64,000 bases of DNA, from NCBI RefSeq assembly GCF_014200575.1, contig NZ_JACHBZ010000001.1, positions 744,001 through 808,000 of the forward strand. The letters are read 5' to 3'. This document shows, in pieces, positions 27,519 to 37,751 of the stretch. Each line of letters begins with the position of its first letter. The stretch's first letter is position 1. A program made the translations under genes and the position numbers. The notes below the pieces were generated by a model. That model searched no databases and was not told where the DNA came from. It worked only from the letters and a program-made list of their open reading frames with translations. The stretch comes from Mucilaginibacter saanensis. GTDB lineage: Bacteria > Bacteroidota > Bacteroidia > Sphingobacteriales > Sphingobacteriaceae.

Positions 27519-29906
27519 ATGTGTAAATATTGCCGTACAATCTTTTTCCTCAGCATTGTTTTGATATTGTTCACTTTTGTTGCTGGGGCTCAAGATAGAG
27601 TATCAAAAACTCTTGATAAAAACTACATATGGAATATTCAGGACACCAGTAAAGCAGGTGATTTGCACGTTGTTTTCAGAAAGAGCTTTACTGTTACTGA
27701 TATCAATACTTCCGCATCACTTAACTTGTTTGCATATAATAGGTTCTCGGTTTTTATTAACGGAAAATATTTGATGCGGGGCCCTGTGCGTTTTGAAAAC
27801 AAAGGACCGGAATATGCCAGTTGTAATATATCATCCTATCTGAAAAAGGGGAAGAATGTTATTGTGGTTGTTGTACACCGCTTTGACCATACCGGGCAGA
27901 TCATGGCTCATGAGGCTGGGTTTACCGCGCTGATAATGCTGGGGGATAGCAAAAACAGTCAGATAAAAACCGACGGCAGCTGGAAAGTTTCACAGGAGTT
28001 TTCCTATTTACACCGTCCGTTTGCATGGTCTTCCATCCGCGAAAACATCGATGCCCGTAAAATGCCGGCTAATTATATCTCAGGTACTTTTGACGATCAT
28101 TCATGGGAGAATGCGGTTGCTGTTAAAAATTTAAAAAACTTTGTACCACTCCGGAAACAAGAACTTCCTTTTCAACAGGAAACAGATATCAACAATATAG
28201 TCGTCAATGGAAAACCAGCAAGTAGGCAATTACCAATTACAGTAAAGAAGGGTGATACGCTTAAGGTAACCCTGCCAGATTACTACCAGGCGTATGTAAG
28301 TTTGGATTTGGATGCGGAGGCAGGAACCCTTGTGCATATATTTGATAAAGACGGCGAACTCAATAACGCTTACATTACCCGTAATGGTTTACAGAATTAC
28401 ACATCCTTTAATACTTATGGAACAAAGCATTTTGTTATTTATGTGGTAAATGGCAGCCTGAAATTAAATAGGCTCAGAGTGATTGAAAGGAGGTATCCGC
28501 TTAAACGCGTGGGAAGTTTTACAAGCAACGATAAATTACTCAATAGCTTATGGGACAGGCTTACCCGTTCACTACAGATCATCAGTGAAGATGCCTACGT
28601 TGATTGCGCCGACCGTGAAAGGGTGGAGTGGATGGATTGTGACCCTCCAGCGTTTGACGTTACACGTACCGCCATGGAGGGGCCAGATCTTAAGGGTAAA
28701 AAAATGTATGCTGATGCCCGTTTATTAAAACAGATGTTGCGCCGTACTGCGTTAAGCCAGGGGCCTGATGGGAGGGTTAAAGCGCATACCTGCTCAGACA
28801 GGTGGGATATTCATGGCTACATGGAAGACAGGGCCTGCGATTGGGTTGAGGGAGTTAGAAGATATTACGAAAGTACCGGAGATAAAGCGTTTATCAGAGA
28901 ATTATGGTACCCGATAACACAGCAATTAAACTGGTTCCTGGCACGCCGTACAGAAAGAGGATTAGTAAAAGCCAGGGAATGGGAATTGTCTACCAACCCG
29001 TTGCGTTACCAGGTTTGCGAAGGTACAGGTTTAAATGCCTTTATATTTAAAGCGCTCGCGGATGCTGCGTACCTGGGAAAAGAGATCGGGCACAACAAGG
29101 AATCCCTGTTTTTTGGTGATGCAGCCGAGAAATTGCGAACTGCTATTAACAAGCATTTGTGGGATAAAAACAGAGGTACCTATTACAGCGGTTATATGGA
29201 TGATGAGGATGCCGCTAAAAAGATGTTTGCAAAGCAACACTGTAATATCACCATGAATAACGGCTACGCCGAGCCGACTTTTGAAGCGGCAATTTTTGCG
29301 GTTGATCAAGGGATAGTACCAACCGCCCGTTTAGACAGTGTAAGGCAGTTCTTGAAAGATAAGTGGGATAAACCTTATTGTTTTATGAGCTATTATTATA
29401 GCTTTAAACAAATGTATGCCGAAAACGATAATAAAAGCGATGGAAAAATATTGGATATGATTCGCGAACGGTGGAAGCCTATGTTGGATTATGACTGGCA
29501 AACCTCCTGGGAACATTATTTTGAAGAAGGAAGCAAGGTACATGTATATAGCATTTTTCCAGCATATTTTTTTAGTTCGTATGTGTTAGGCGTAAGGCCA
29601 GACGGGCCGGTATGGACAAAAAAAGTAATCATAGATCCGCGATTGGGGGATCTGAATTATGCCAGCGGCAGCGTAGTTACTGAATTTGGAAAGATAGCGG
29701 TTGCCTGGACCCGGACTACGGACGGAATGAAGTTTAATATAAATGTTCCGAAGGGGGTGAGTGCCACGCTTAAACTAAATGGCGAACATAAAGTAGCCGA
29801 TTTTCAGCTAAATCATAAAAAAATGGTCATTGAAAAAACAGGGAATCAGTATGGCATCAATTTAAGTAGTGGGAAATGGTCTGGTGCTATTAAATATGCC
29901 GATTGA
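27519..29906 (+). CDS. Exported GH78-type alpha-L-rhamnosidase
   Basis: A 795-residue protein with a signal peptide (hydrophobic to about residue 24, ending VAGAQ). Beta-sandwich domains occupy about 30-330, including FSVFINGKYLMRGPVRF. The (alpha/alpha)6 catalytic barrel follows: VDCADRERVEWMDCD at about residue 360 corresponds to the conserved DCPxRE..GW region that carries the acid residue. TSWEHYFEEGSKVHVYSIFP then LGVRPDGP mark the distal barrel and the C-terminal beta domain. GH78 enzymes remove terminal alpha-L-rhamnose by an inverting mechanism. The motif variant CADRERVEW and shorter length make it a distinct GH78 branch relative to the other two in this region. Confidence 0.85.
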   Translation: MCKYCRTIFFLSIVLILFTFVAGAQDRVSKTLDKNYIWNIQDTSKAGDLHVVFRKSFTVTDINTSASLNLFAYNRFSVFINGKYLMRGPVRFENKGPEYASCNISSYLKKGKNVIVVVVHRFDHTGQIMAHEAGFTALIMLGDSKNSQIKTDGSWKVSQEFSYLHRPFAWSSIRENIDARKMPANYISGTFDDHSWENAVAVKNLKNFVPLRKQELPFQQETDINNIVVNGKPASRQLPITVKKGDTLKVTLPDYYQAYVSLDLDAEAGTLVHIFDKDGELNNAYITRNGLQNYTSFNTYGTKHFVIYVVNGSLKLNRLRVIERRYPLKRVGSFTSNDKLLNSLWDRLTRSLQIISEDAYVDCADRERVEWMDCDPPAFDVTRTAMEGPDLKGKKMYADARLLKQMLRRTALSQGPDGRVKAHTCSDRWDIHGYMEDRACDWVEGVRRYYESTGDKAFIRELWYPITQQLNWFLARRTERGLVKAREWELSTNPLRYQVCEGTGLNAFIFKALADAAYLGKEIGHNKESLFFGDAAEKLRTAINKHLWDKNRGTYYSGYMDDEDAAKKMFAKQHCNITMNNGYAEPTFEAAIFAVDQGIVPTARLDSVRQFLKDKWDKPYCFMSYYYSFKQMYAENDNKSDGKILDMIRERWKPMLDYDWQTSWEHYFEEGSKVHVYSIFPAYFFSSYVLGVRPDGPVWTKKVIIDPRLGDLNYASGSVVTEFGKIAVAWTRTTDGMKFNINVPKGVSATLKLNGEHKVADFQLNHKKMVIEKTGNQYGINLSSGKWSGAIKYAD

Positions 29907-30086
29907 GTGTTTTTCCTGATAATCAAATTATTTCTATGCCACATTAATTACTGTGGTACAAGTTGCAAGGGTTAACCGGCAAAAAATAATCATTGTGCTT
30001 AGTTAGTGCGCGTTTTTTAAGAAAGCGGAACCAAAATAACTGCTGTAACCGGTGTTTCGCCATAAACAGGACTAACTATAGAGGGG

Positions 30087-30639
30087 TATAACCTTCCTTC
30101 GCCGGATATTATTGCTGCTTATGAAGCAGGTGATAAACGGAAAACTGCAAGCATATGTACCGTTACAGCCAGTGGTATAAATTACTCTTATGTTAAAAAG
30201 TACAATCACCCTCATGCACAAACCGGCAGGCAGTATTAATAACAACTGGCCTGTTTACAGATACTCTGAAGTTTTATTATTGCTTGCGGAGGCCCTTAAT
30301 GAGCTGGGAAGGGCAGCCGATGTTGTTCCGCTACTTAATCAGGTAAAATCAAAGGTGGGCCTTTGCAGCAACTAATGCAATAAGTGGCGATGCTTTACGC
30401 CAGGCAATTATCAATGAACGCCGTTTTGAGTTTGCCTTTGAAAATAAACGATGGCTTGATCTGGTGCGCACCGGGCAGGCAGTACAGATAACGACAGCTT
30501 ACGGGGCCAGGATAAAGGCCAATCCGCAGGCTTATTATTTTTTCCGGCTGGTATAGCTGTTGTAACTGCTGCGTTTACAAATATTAGCTTATTGTTCCCG
30601 ATTCCAAATTCAGAAGCGGCACTTAATCCATATTTGTAA
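30087..30639 (+). pseudogene. SusD C-terminal relic with at least three frame changes
   Basis: The strand reads in successive frames: YNLPSPDIIAAYEAGDKRK (from 30087), then NNNWPVYRYSEVLLLLAEAL followed by NELGRAADVVPLLNQVKSK, then INERRFEFAFENKRWLDLV after 30365, then FPIPNSEAALNPYL ending at TAA 30637-30639. These match the C-terminal third of the SusD at 37752-39221 (AAYEAGDTRK, VYRYADVLLLLSE, KERRVELAFENHRWLDLV, FPIPQSEID). The N-terminal two thirds and any start are absent. Three separate shifts make true decay more likely than sequencing error. It is probably the remains of a second susCD pair of the same lineage, located between two GH78 genes. Confidence 0.85.
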
Positions 30640-30742
30640 TTGAAAAATTAAGCAGTATAGTCTAAAAACTATGCTGATTATGTTATTTTGTAAAATGTGA
30701 ACACATAATACTTGAAAAATATGGAGCTTATCAAAATACCTG

Positions 30743-33700
30743 ATGCAAAAAAAAATTAAAATTCTATTTCTGCTATGCTTACTAAGCACGGGGTTATATG
30801 CTCAAATAACAGCTGCTCCAACGCCTGTTAAGCTGGCATGTGAATTAATAACCGATCCGTTAGGGATTGATGTAAGTAATCCGGCTTTGAGCTATATTTT
30901 GAAGGCCGCCGTGCAAAATCAGCGGGATATACGCCAAACCGCTTATCAGATTCTTGTATCCAGTACTCCTGATTTTAAAGGGGGAGGGGATTTGTGGGAT
31001 TCAAAAAAAATAATGAGTGATCAAATGGCCTATATCACTTATGGCGGAAACACATTGGTATCTAACCAGAAATGTTGGTGGAAGGTAAGGGTTTGGGATC
31101 AGATGGGGCAACAGTCTGCCTGGAGCAAAACAGCCAGCTGGACTATGGGAATCCTTAAATCAACTGATTGGAAAGCGAGTTGGATAACAGCGGTTGGAGC
31201 AGAAAAGTATGCATTGAGTCCGGTTGGTTTCAAATCGGCAGATGCCGGTTCGGCCAGCCAGGTAAAATGGGTCCAGGTTGATCTCGGCGAATCGAAATCG
31301 TTTTCGGCAATACAATTATGTCCTATGTTTTTTAATGATCGTGCAGGTTACGCGTTTCCCTTACAGTTTAAGGTAACGGTGGCCAATGAGCCTTCGTTTA
31401 AAAATAGTAAACAAATAGCCGATTATACAACTTCGGATGTGAAAAACCCTGGCTTCGCAGCGTTTCACATAAATGCTGCAAATGCAGCCGGTAGATACGT
31501 GAGGATAACCATATCAAAATGCGCAAAGCTGAAAGATGGCTATGCTTATGCCTTAAGACAAATTGAGGTTATTGCCGGAACAAAAAATATTGCTGCCGGA
31601 AAAGTTGTTGAATCGTCTGACGGTGATGAAAGTAATGGTTTTTCAAAAGTACTGCTTACTGATAGGGTGAGCGATTACCACAAATTTCCAAATTATTCTT
31701 CGATGATGTTACGTAAGGAGTTTAAGGTTAAACCAACTCTTAAGCGTGCTGTCATTAATATCAGTGGCCTGTCAGAATATGAGCTTACAATTAACGGCCA
31801 TAAAGTGGGTAATTACCTGCTTACTCCCGGTTGGACAGATTATCGTAAAACAGTTCTGTATGATACCTATGACGTTACCAAACAGATAAAAAGCGGTAAT
31901 AATGCCATAGGCATTATTACCGGCAACAGTGTTTATAATATCCAGCCAGATACGGTACGTTATGTAAAGTTCCTGACTACTTTTGGCCCCGCAAAGGCCA
32001 TTGCCCAATTGCGATTGGAGTATAGCGACGGCTCAGTAACAACAGTTGGTACGGATAAGAGCTGGTCGGTATCGCCCGGGCCAATTACTTACTCCAACCT
32101 TTATGGCGGTGAGGATTATGATGCCAATCTTGAAAATAAAGGCTGGGATGCCCCCGGTTTTGTTGCAGGTAAAACATGGACAAGCTCAATACTAACCAAT
32201 GGTCCGGGTGGTGTTTTGAAAGGGCTTTCTGCAAGCGCCCCACCTATAACTGCAATTGATTCTATACAACCTGTTAAAATAACCAAAATAAAAGATAACC
32301 TCTGGATTTATGATTTTGGCCAAAATGTATCCATGATGCCGGCCATACATGTTACGGGCCCTAAAGGTTCTTATGTGCGTATGATTCCGTCTGAACTTTT
32401 GGGCGACAATGGGTTGGCAGACCGCAGATCGGCGACACAGGATGGGGTAAGACCAGCCTGGTGGCAATATACACTTGCGGGCAATGGGGATGAATCATGG
32501 TTCCCAAAGTTTTTTTATCAGGGTGCAAGGTACCTTCAGGTTGAATTATATCCGGCAACAAAAGCTGGTGCTTTACCCAAAATAAATCGGCTTACCGATG
32601 TTATTGTTCATTCCTCATCAAAGCCGGTTGGTAACTTTGAATGTTCCAATGAGCTTTTTAACAAAACTTATAACCTGGTACGCTGGGCTCAGCGCAGTAA
32701 TATGATGAGCCTGATGACAGACTGCCCGCACCGCGAAAAAATGGGTTGGCTGGAAGAGAATAACCTCAATGGGCCATCATTAAGATATAATTTTGATATG
32801 GCGCTATTGTTCAGGAAAACTATGAATGATATGGCCGATGCTCAATTAGATAATGGGTTAATTCCCAATATTGCTCCTGAATATTTTATTGCCGGTTCGC
32901 CATCGCTAACTAATGGTATGCGTAACTCGCCTGAATGGGGAAGCTCCTTTATCATAGTCCCGTGGCAGCAATATCTGTTTTCAGGTGATGTTTCACTGCT
33001 GGAGCGTTATTATGACCGCATGAAGCATTATGTGCAGTTTTTATCAGGGGAGTCAAAAAATGATATTATTTATACCGGGCTTGGAGATTGGTATGATATA
33101 GGCCCTAAAGAGCCATGGGGCTCACAGCTTACACCTGTGTCATTTACGGCAACTGCCATATATTACTATGATAATTGGATCATGTATAATATAGCCCGCA
33201 AACTAAACAAAACTGCCGATGCAGCGGCTTTCCAAAAAGCGTCAGTACAGATCCGTAAAGCATTCAATAAAGAGTTTTACAAGTCAGAAACCGGAGTTTA
33301 CGCTACAGGTTCGCAGGCAACCAGCGCAATGCCACTGTTTTTTAACCTGGTTGATGCAGATAACCGGCAAAAACTATTAAACAAGCTTGTTGACGATATT
33401 CATAGCCACGGGAATAGTTTTACTACAGGTGAGGTGGCATACCGGTTTTTGTTGCGTGCTTTAGCCGATAACGGGCGTTCAGATGTAGTGTATTCAATGA
33501 ATAATCAATCAGACAAACCGGGATACGGTTATCAACTTAAAATGGGAGCTACCAGCTTAACTGAAAAATGGGATGCAGGCGTAGGGAACTTCGGTTCACA
33601 AAATCATTTTATGTCAGGACAAATCAACGAATGGTTCTTTAATAACCTGATTGGGATAGCTCCTGAAAATGATGGAGCGGGATTTAGGAAGTTTACCATT

Positions 33701-33994
33701 AAGCCCGCTTTTGTTAACGATTTGAATTGGGTTAAAGGTTCGTATACTTCTATGAGCGGCAACATTGGTTGCGATTGGAAAAGGTCAGGTGATCAGTTAC
33801 TGATAAATGTAACCATACCACCCAATACTTCGGCCATCCTTTACGTACCGGGATCTGATCCGGAAAACATAAGTGAAGGCAATCAAACAGCATCCAAAGC
33901 TATCGGAGTTAAATTTATTAAAAAGGCAGATGATCAGTTACAATTTGAATTGAGATCAGGCACGTATCATTTCGTGATCAATAAGAGTGAATAA
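30743..33994 (+). CDS. Exported GH78 alpha-L-rhamnosidase with an inserted lectin-like domain
   Basis: A 1083-residue protein with a signal peptide ending GLYAQ at residue 21. N-terminal fibronectin-like repeats occupy about 25-150. An insert at about 155-315 has discoidin (F5/8 type C)-like features: WVQVDLGESKSFSAIQL, GRYVRITISKCAK and YALRQIEVIAG. The usual GH78 beta domains follow (MMLRKEFKV, ELTINGHKVGNYLLTPGWTD). The catalytic barrel has DCPHREKMGWLEENN near residue 659, with the general acid among the Glu/Asp of this motif, and the C-terminal beta domain ends the protein. It removes terminal alpha-L-rhamnose from glycans or glycosides; the insert probably helps bind sugar. The GH78 at 55078-57855 aligns along its length but lacks the insert. 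Confidence 0.93.
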   Translation: MQKKIKILFLLCLLSTGLYAQITAAPTPVKLACELITDPLGIDVSNPALSYILKAAVQNQRDIRQTAYQILVSSTPDFKGGGDLWDSKKIMSDQMAYITYGGNTLVSNQKCWWKVRVWDQMGQQSAWSKTASWTMGILKSTDWKASWITAVGAEKYALSPVGFKSADAGSASQVKWVQVDLGESKSFSAIQLCPMFFNDRAGYAFPLQFKVTVANEPSFKNSKQIADYTTSDVKNPGFAAFHINAANAAGRYVRITISKCAKLKDGYAYALRQIEVIAGTKNIAAGKVVESSDGDESNGFSKVLLTDRVSDYHKFPNYSSMMLRKEFKVKPTLKRAVINISGLSEYELTINGHKVGNYLLTPGWTDYRKTVLYDTYDVTKQIKSGNNAIGIITGNSVYNIQPDTVRYVKFLTTFGPAKAIAQLRLEYSDGSVTTVGTDKSWSVSPGPITYSNLYGGEDYDANLENKGWDAPGFVAGKTWTSSILTNGPGGVLKGLSASAPPITAIDSIQPVKITKIKDNLWIYDFGQNVSMMPAIHVTGPKGSYVRMIPSELLGDNGLADRRSATQDGVRPAWWQYTLAGNGDESWFPKFFYQGARYLQVELYPATKAGALPKINRLTDVIVHSSSKPVGNFECSNELFNKTYNLVRWAQRSNMMSLMTDCPHREKMGWLEENNLNGPSLRYNFDMALLFRKTMNDMADAQLDNGLIPNIAPEYFIAGSPSLTNGMRNSPEWGSSFIIVPWQQYLFSGDVSLLERYYDRMKHYVQFLSGESKNDIIYTGLGDWYDIGPKEPWGSQLTPVSFTATAIYYYDNWIMYNIARKLNKTADAAAFQKASVQIRKAFNKEFYKSETGVYATGSQATSAMPLFFNLVDADNRQKLLNKLVDDIHSHGNSFTTGEVAYRFLLRALADNGRSDVVYSMNNQSDKPGYGYQLKMGATSLTEKWDAGVGNFGSQNHFMSGQINEWFFNNLIGIAPENDGAGFRKFTIKPAFVNDLNWVKGSYTSMSGNIGCDWKRSGDQLLINVTIPPNTSAILYVPGSDPENISEGNQTASKAIGVKFIKKADDQLQFELRSGTYHFVINKSE

Positions 33995-34612
33995 TAAATC
34001 CATCACTGTTAGAAGAATAAGTAATTTACAACCGGTATTTGAATTGAAATAGCTCGGCTCCAATGGCGTTGCTTTTTTATCCTGTTTTAGTCGAAACTCA
34101 TTATTTTTCGCGGTATTATCGACCGGGAACTGATCGCTTGTTTCAAAAATAAGGAACATGCTGAAACTTTGCCCATGTTCGTTATTTGGCTTCTTTTCCA
34201 AGTGTGGCTTATAGGTTTAGCCTCAATAATCAAGATGCTGAATCCCAACGTTCAGATAGTATTAATTATATCAAATTGGATAACATAAATGTCATTTTAT
34301 ATATCCTTTTAGATGCATTCTGGCATAATTTTGATAAACGAAGATTTTAGTATTCTTATTTCATAAAATCTTCATGAAAGCCAATTATATAAGATTTTCA
34401 CTTTTAACATGTCACGCAATATGGATCGCTAAAATCATATTGCTTATTGTATTACGCTAACTTTTAATTAAAGAATTTGGATAAAGAAAAGTAAAAAACA
34501 AAAGCGGGACATTTTAGAAATATCCCGCTTACTGAATGATTTTATTGCCCGGTCGAAAAGATAATAGAATCATTTAAGTCAACTAATCAATTAATTAACC
34601 TAATTCAAAATT
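33995..34612. other. Leader and intergenic region before susC
   Basis: Between the rhamnosidase gene and susC there are 618 bp without a gene I recognise. The sequence is AT-rich, with one clear hairpin (34502-34530, listed separately) close to susC. It probably holds the promoter of the susC/susD/GH31 group. Confidence 0.5.
34502..34530 (+). promoter_or_regulatory. Hairpin in the susC leader
   Basis: Perfect 8-bp arms (AAGCGGGA and TCCCGCTT) enclose a 13-nt loop, ending 82 bp before the susC ATG. No T-run follows, so it is not a standard terminator. It may be a leader structure or a regulator binding site. Confidence 0.5.
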
Positions 34613-37600
34613 ATGATTTTTTTTACAAATATATCCCCTTTTTTAGGGGTGAGGCATCGCTTTTTATCCGTTTTGATGCTAACTCTGGTTTTTGTGGGCG
34701 CTGTGTCCCAAACAGCCACTGCAACCGAAAAAAATACCAATCCACCGTTTGAAGTATCCGGTAAAGTTACCGGCAACAATGGTGAAACCTTAGTAGGCGT
34801 AACGGTAGCTGAAAAAGGTGTCGGGAATGGCGTTGCTACAGATGTAAACGGTAATTTCAAGCTAAAAGTAAGCAATGGTAACGCCATTCTTTTGGTTAGA
34901 TACATTGGGTATAAAACAAAAGAAGTACCTGTTAACAATAACGCTACACTAAACATTCGGTTGTCGTCAGATTCGCAGTCGCTAAATGAAGTGGTTGTAG
35001 TAGCCTATGGTTCTCAGAAAAAGGGTGACATCACAGGTGCTGTAACTACAATAAAAGCAAGCGATGTAAAAGACCAGCCGGTAACACAGTTTACGCAGAG
35101 TATTCAGGGTAAAACTCCAGGTGTACAGATAAACCAAACAACAGGTGTACCAGGACAGGGCATGCAAATAAGAATTCGTGGAGCGGCATCTTTCGGAACC
35201 AATTCCCAGCCTTTATATGTGGTGGATGGCGTGCCTTTGGTAAGCGATATAAATAATCTTAATCCTGAAGAAATAGAAACCTTTACCATACTGAAGGATG
35301 CATCCTCAACCGCCTTGTATGGTTCAAGGGCCGCAAATGGTGTAGTCATTATTACCACCAAACACGCTAAGGTTGGGCAAAGCTCATTAACCTTCAACTC
35401 TTTTTACGGCGTGCAAAGTGTTCCGCAAAAAGGGCGGCCGGATATGATGAATGCAGAAGAGTTTGCGCAGTATGAACAAGATGTGTTTACAGAAAAAATT
35501 ATTCTTGGGCAGGCTACAAGTATACCTGTTGAATATCAAAATCCATCACAATACGCAGGAAAAGGTACTGATTGGTATAATGTTTTGTTGCGTAACGCGC
35601 CTATTCAAAGTTATAACCTGGCTTTAAGCAGCGGCACCGAAAAATCAACCACTTCCGCTACTCTTGGGTTTTTGGATCAGGATGGGGTACTTATCGCATC
35701 AAACTACAAACGATATTCTGTGCGTGTTAATTCCGAGTATAAGTTCAATAGTAAAATTACAGTAGGTTTAAATGTAGCACCGACTTATGAAAAACTGGCC
35801 AACGGTAATAGCGATGGTAATATTTTTGGCGGCGGTATCATTCAAAATGCGATAACAAGCTCGCCAATATCACCTTACAAAAACCCTGATGGTTCTTTGC
35901 CTTTAACCTCGCAATCTCCTGGTCTTTTTGGTAACCCCAACTGGTACAGGGTAGCAACCGAAGCAACAAATAATACACAAAAGGGCCGTTTATTGTCCAA
36001 TGCGTATGCTAATATTGAAATTATAAAAGATCTGAATTTCAGAACCTCTTTAAATATCGACTATGTAAATGAACAAAATCAACAATGGAACCCATCTACT
36101 ACCGGAGGCCTGTTTGCCCCGCCGCCAATTGTTGCCAATGCAAGTACATACAGCAATATTTATTATTCATGGCTTGCTGAAAATACGCTGAATTATAAAC
36201 ACAATTTCGGTGATCACAATTTTGACGTATTGGTAGGTTATACCGCTCAAAAGTACCACCAAAATTATAACCAGGAATCGGGCTATGGTTTTCCTAATGA
36301 CAATATATCATCGCTGGCAGCTGCAACGCAGTTTAATAATCCGCAATATGATATTCAGGAATGGTCATTGGCTTCATTTGTTTCACGTTTAAATTACAAT
36401 TATAAAAACAGATACCTAATTTCTGCATCATACAGAAGAGATGGATCATCCCGGTTTGCCCCTAACACCAAATATGGTAATTTCCCGGCGGTATCAGTTG
36501 GCTGGAATGCCCCTGAAGAACCCTTCATGAAGAAAATTTCTGTAATATCAGATCTTAAATTGAGGGCGGGTTATGGTGTTAATGGTAATTTTGCCATCAA
36601 AAACTACGGTTTTATACCCAATACACAAACAAGCAACTATACATTTAACGGAACTTTAACTCCTGGTACTTCTATTGCGAACATTGGTAATAACAATTTA
36701 AGCTGGGAAAAAGCCCGGCAGCTGGATATTGGCGCCGACTTTAGCATACTTAACGGACGTATAAGTGTTAGTTACGATTATTTTCATAAGATCACCTCTT
36801 CGCTGTTGTACCAGATTAATGTACCGCAGGAGTCAGGCTTTTCCAACATATCTGACAATGTTGCCAAGATCCGGTTTCAGGGCCATGAATTTTCCATTAA
36901 CAGCCAAAACCTGATTGGTGATTTCAGATGGTCAACTAATTTCAATATCAGTTTTGTTCGCAGCAAGATCCTGAATTTAGGCCCATACGGTAGTTACTTG
37001 CCAAGAAATACAAACGGTTCCAATATCGAAATGATAGGCCAGCCGTTGGGAATGTTTTATGGCTATAAATTTATCGGTATTTATAAAAATCAACAAGATT
37101 TTGATAGTTCAGCAAAATATCTTGGCAGCGATTCGCCATCAGCCGTGGGAACAGTTAAGTATGCAGATATCAATGGTGACGGTGTGATCGATCTGAAAGA
37201 TCAAACTTTTATTGGTAATCCTAATCCGGATTTTACTTACGGTATGACAAATAACCTGTATTTCAAAAACTTTGATTTTGGCGTTACCGTATCCGGCGCT
37301 TATGGTGGCGATTTGCAAAACCGCACATTAGAGTATATCCAGAACTTGGATGGTGTATTTAACGTAACCAAAGATGTTGCTAACCGCTGGAAATCGCCAA
37401 CAGACCCTGGTGACGGCGTTCATCCAAGAATAGTTGTAGGTACCGCCCTAGCCAGGTATACCAATTCCCGCTGGGTAAGTGACGGCAGTTATCTTACGGT
37501 TAAAAACGTGACTTTAGGTTATACAATCCCGCTTAATAAAAGCAATAATTATTTTAAAAGTATAAGGGTTTACACCAGCGCCCAGCAACTGTTTGTATTT

Positions 37601-37732
37601 ACCAAATATAAGGGCGCCAACCCGGAAGTGAGCGGACTTGAAGGTAGCAGTCCTTTGAATATCGGTATTGACAATACCTCTTACCCGGTGCCGCGCACTA
37701 TCAGTTTTGGTGTAAATGTTAATTTAAAATAA
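34613..37732 (+). CDS. SusC-type TonB-dependent receptor
   Basis: A 1039-residue outer-membrane transporter. An N-terminal hydrophobic export segment (about 17-37) is followed by a carboxypeptidase-D-like domain (about 44-120, FEVSGKVTGNNGETLVGVTV), the TonB plug (LNEVVVVAYGSQKKGDITG, VVDGVPLV, ILKDASSTALYGSRAANGV) and a beta-barrel ending TISFGVNVNLK. There is no STN domain, so unlike the FecIR-linked receptors in this window it should not signal to an anti-sigma factor. It works with the SusD encoded 19 bp downstream to import oligosaccharides, most likely rhamnose-containing given the neighbours. Confidence 0.95.
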   Translation: MIFFTNISPFLGVRHRFLSVLMLTLVFVGAVSQTATATEKNTNPPFEVSGKVTGNNGETLVGVTVAEKGVGNGVATDVNGNFKLKVSNGNAILLVRYIGYKTKEVPVNNNATLNIRLSSDSQSLNEVVVVAYGSQKKGDITGAVTTIKASDVKDQPVTQFTQSIQGKTPGVQINQTTGVPGQGMQIRIRGAASFGTNSQPLYVVDGVPLVSDINNLNPEEIETFTILKDASSTALYGSRAANGVVIITTKHAKVGQSSLTFNSFYGVQSVPQKGRPDMMNAEEFAQYEQDVFTEKIILGQATSIPVEYQNPSQYAGKGTDWYNVLLRNAPIQSYNLALSSGTEKSTTSATLGFLDQDGVLIASNYKRYSVRVNSEYKFNSKITVGLNVAPTYEKLANGNSDGNIFGGGIIQNAITSSPISPYKNPDGSLPLTSQSPGLFGNPNWYRVATEATNNTQKGRLLSNAYANIEIIKDLNFRTSLNIDYVNEQNQQWNPSTTGGLFAPPPIVANASTYSNIYYSWLAENTLNYKHNFGDHNFDVLVGYTAQKYHQNYNQESGYGFPNDNISSLAAATQFNNPQYDIQEWSLASFVSRLNYNYKNRYLISASYRRDGSSRFAPNTKYGNFPAVSVGWNAPEEPFMKKISVISDLKLRAGYGVNGNFAIKNYGFIPNTQTSNYTFNGTLTPGTSIANIGNNNLSWEKARQLDIGADFSILNGRISVSYDYFHKITSSLLYQINVPQESGFSNISDNVAKIRFQGHEFSINSQNLIGDFRWSTNFNISFVRSKILNLGPYGSYLPRNTNGSNIEMIGQPLGMFYGYKFIGIYKNQQDFDSSAKYLGSDSPSAVGTVKYADINGDGVIDLKDQTFIGNPNPDFTYGMTNNLYFKNFDFGVTVSGAYGGDLQNRTLEYIQNLDGVFNVTKDVANRWKSPTDPGDGVHPRIVVGTALARYTNSRWVSDGSYLTVKNVTLGYTIPLNKSNNYFKSIRVYTSAQQLFVFTKYKGANPEVSGLEGSSPLNIGIDNTSYPVPRTISFGVNVNLK

Positions 37733-37751
37733 AAGATATAATCATATAGTT

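Noticed and set aside
33956..34201. Minus-strand open frame of 81 codons after the GH78 gene
   Set aside because: It overlaps the 3' end of the rhamnosidase gene on the other strand and resembles no known family.
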